Below, one piece after another: positions 62,313 to 64,000 of a DNA stretch of 64,000 bases. The DNA is taken from positions 1 to 64,000 of the forward strand of contig CANFXC010000001.1 of NCBI GenBank assembly GCA_947450765.1, in the 5' to 3' direction. The DNA comes from Comamonadaceae bacterium. GTDB lineage: Bacteria; Pseudomonadota; Gammaproteobacteria; Burkholderiales; Burkholderiaceae_C. A program made the translations under genes and the position numbers. Numbering within the stretch: the stretch's first letter is position 1; every line of letters begins with the position of its first letter. The notes beneath the pieces were generated by a model. The model was not told the DNA's origin. It saw only the letters and a program-made list of their open reading frames with translations, and made no database searches.

Positions 62313-63197
62313 ATGGAACTTCGCCATGTTCGCTACTTTGACGCCATCGCCGAGACACTGAATTTCACGCGTGCGGCTGAGCGGCTGCATGTCACACAAT
62401 CGACGCTCTCGCATCAGATACGTCAGCTCGAAGAAGAGGTTGGCGTGCAGCTGTTTGACCGCAGCGCCAAGAAAGTCCGGATGACGGAGGCTGGTGAAAT
62501 ATTGCGCAGCCACCTGACGCCGGCGCTGGAACATATCGACAGGGGTCTGCAGGCGCTCCGCGCTGACGCCCAAACCTCGACCGGCCACATTCGCCTGGGG
62601 ACCACGCCCAGCTTCAACGCCCGGATGGCACCCCTCTGCGTGAGTACCTTGCTGCAGCATTACCCGGGAGTCCAGGTCACCGTAGAAGAACTGGGTGCCA
62701 GCATGATCGCCAAGCGTCTGGTCTCGGGTCATCTGGACATCGGTGTTTCTTACCGACCCGACAACCGTCCGGAACTTTGGTTTGAACCGCTTTACAACGA
62801 GCAATTGCGACTGGTGGTGGCGGCCAACCACCCGCTGGCAAAACGCAAACGTGTGCGGATGGTCGAGCTGCATCATCTGCGTATGGTGTTGCTGCCGCGG
62901 CAATTTTTCACGCGACAGTTGCTGGAAGACTGCTTTGAAGCGGCGGGCAGCCAACCGCACGTGGTGGCTGAACTCAATACGATTGCATCCAGCATTGAGT
63001 TGATTCGCCAAACTGACCTGGCCGGCATCATCACCGAAACCGCCATCTCACCGGCCGACGATTTGCGCATCGTGCCGCTACAAGACCCGACGCCGATGCG
63101 CACGCCGGGCATGCTCTGGAACAAGGGCAGCAACCGCTCGCCGATGCTCAAACATTTCACCGACATCATCCGGCGGGCTGCAGGCCCAGCCGAATGA
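62313..63197 (+). CDS. LysR family transcriptional regulator
   Basis: MELRHVRYFDAIAETLNFTRAAERLHVTQSTLSHQIRQLEEEVGVQLF. Confidence 0.95.
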   Translation: MELRHVRYFDAIAETLNFTRAAERLHVTQSTLSHQIRQLEEEVGVQLFDRSAKKVRMTEAGEILRSHLTPALEHIDRGLQALRADAQTSTGHIRLGTTPSFNARMAPLCVSTLLQHYPGVQVTVEELGASMIAKRLVSGHLDIGVSYRPDNRPELWFEPLYNEQLRLVVAANHPLAKRKRVRMVELHHLRMVLLPRQFFTRQLLEDCFEAAGSQPHVVAELNTIASSIELIRQTDLAGIITETAISPADDLRIVPLQDPTPMRTPGMLWNKGSNRSPMLKHFTDIIRRAAGPAE

Positions 63198-63206
63198 CGC
63201 GAGGCG

Positions 63207-63791
63207 TCAAAGAACGCTGCAGGCTTGTTCAAAGCTGAGACGCGGATTGCGGTCAAACAGCTTGCTGTTGTCGCCAAAACCCAGGTTGATCAGGAAATTG
63301 GCTTGCAAGCGTCCGTCGGGGAAAAACTCGGCATTGACTTTGGCCAGATCGACACCACTCATCGGACCGCAATCGAGACCGACCGCGCGTGCAGCGATCA
63401 TGAAATAGGCGCCGCCCAGGGTGCCGTTGCGATTGGCCGTGCCATCAGCCAATGGTTTGTTACCTTCAAACATTTCCTTGGCGCCTGGGTTGTGCCAAAC
63501 CACGGGCATGTGCTCGTAAAAACGCGTGTCAGTGGCGACGATGACGGTCACCGGAGCGGTCTTGGTTTTGTCGACATTGCCGGGCGACAGTGCAGGAATC
63601 AGGCGTGCTCGCGACTCTGGCGTGTTCAGGAAAACGTAGCGCGTCGGTTGCGTGTTCATGGATGTCGCGCCCATTTTGGCGATGTCATAGACCTGCTGCA
63701 GCAGTTCCGCAGGCACGGGCTTGTCGATGAAGCCGTTGGCGGTTCGGGCTTTGAAAAAAAGTTGGTCGAGACAAGCGTCGGAAATTCGCAT
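63207..63791 (-). CDS. Nitroreductase family (RutE/HadB-like malonic semialdehyde reductase)
   Basis: ARTANGFIDKPVPAELLQQVYDIAKMGATSMNTQPTRYVFL. Confidence 0.88.
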   Translation of the reverse strand: MRISDACLDQLFFKARTANGFIDKPVPAELLQQVYDIAKMGATSMNTQPTRYVFLNTPESRARLIPALSPGNVDKTKTAPVTVIVATDTRFYEHMPVVWHNPGAKEMFEGNKPLADGTANRNGTLGGAYFMIAARAVGLDCGPMSGVDLAKVNAEFFPDGRLQANFLINLGFGDNSKLFDRNPRLSFEQACSVL

Positions 63792-63835
63792 GGTATTTTT
63801 CTTTAAAAAGTTGAAGAGGGATGAAGCTTACAGAA

Positions 63836-64000
63836 TTACTCGGGCTTGATGTCAAGTTCGCGTGTCAACTTGGTCCAGCGGTCGACGTCGCGTTTGACCA
63901 GCGCCCGCGTGTCGGTCGGGTTCAGCGCCAGCGGCCGACCGCCGGCTTTGCGGAAAATATCGATCACATCGGGGGCTGCAATGACCTTGGCCAATTCAAC
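63836..64000 (-). CDS. Bug/TctC family substrate-binding protein (partial, runs off window)
   Basis: Minus-strand C-terminus VELAKVIAAPDVIDIFRKAGGRPLALNPTDTRALVKRDVDRWTKLTRELDIKPE*. Confidence 0.8.
   Translation of the reverse strand, partial: VELAKVIAAPDVIDIFRKAGGRPLALNPTDTRALVKRDVDRWTKLTRELDIKPE

Overview
The window is about 64 kb of a betaproteobacterial chromosome. Gene content and protein style suggest Comamonadaceae (Rhodoferax/Polaromonas-like); this is inference, since no search was run. Roughly 1-45 kb is mostly housekeeping: a glycosyltransferase/GtrA set, hrcA-nadK-recN-rapZ, mutM/mutY, lolB-ispE-tRNA-Gln-prs-rplY-pth, coaD-rsmD, an M16 peptidase pair, ftsY, rpoH, a heme/cytochrome c oxidase assembly locus, and comF-trmL. 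From about 45 to 64 kb, plus an island at 26.4-30.7 kb, the content is catabolic/transport: five Bug/TctC-type binding proteins, a Liv-type ABC importer with a fused permease-ATPase, CaiB/BaiF CoA-transferase, citryl-CoA-lyase-like protein, intradiol dioxygenase, BKACE, cyclase, MR/MLE enolase, and GntR, TetR and LysR regulators. The most striking feature is at 4719..4998 (- strand): a tRNA-Ile(CAU) gene split directly after the anticodon by an ORF-less 203-nt group I intron that closely resembles, from memory, the Azoarcus tRNA-Ile intron. The ORF track cannot show it. Other notable signals are a perfect CIRCE element (TTAGCACTC-N9-GAGTGCTAA) upstream of rpoH with its presumed repressor gene hrcA in the same window, two strong operator-like dyads at divergent regulator promoters, a 65-bp inverted-repeat element, and two catabolic gene sets whose pathways I cannot assign to anything known.
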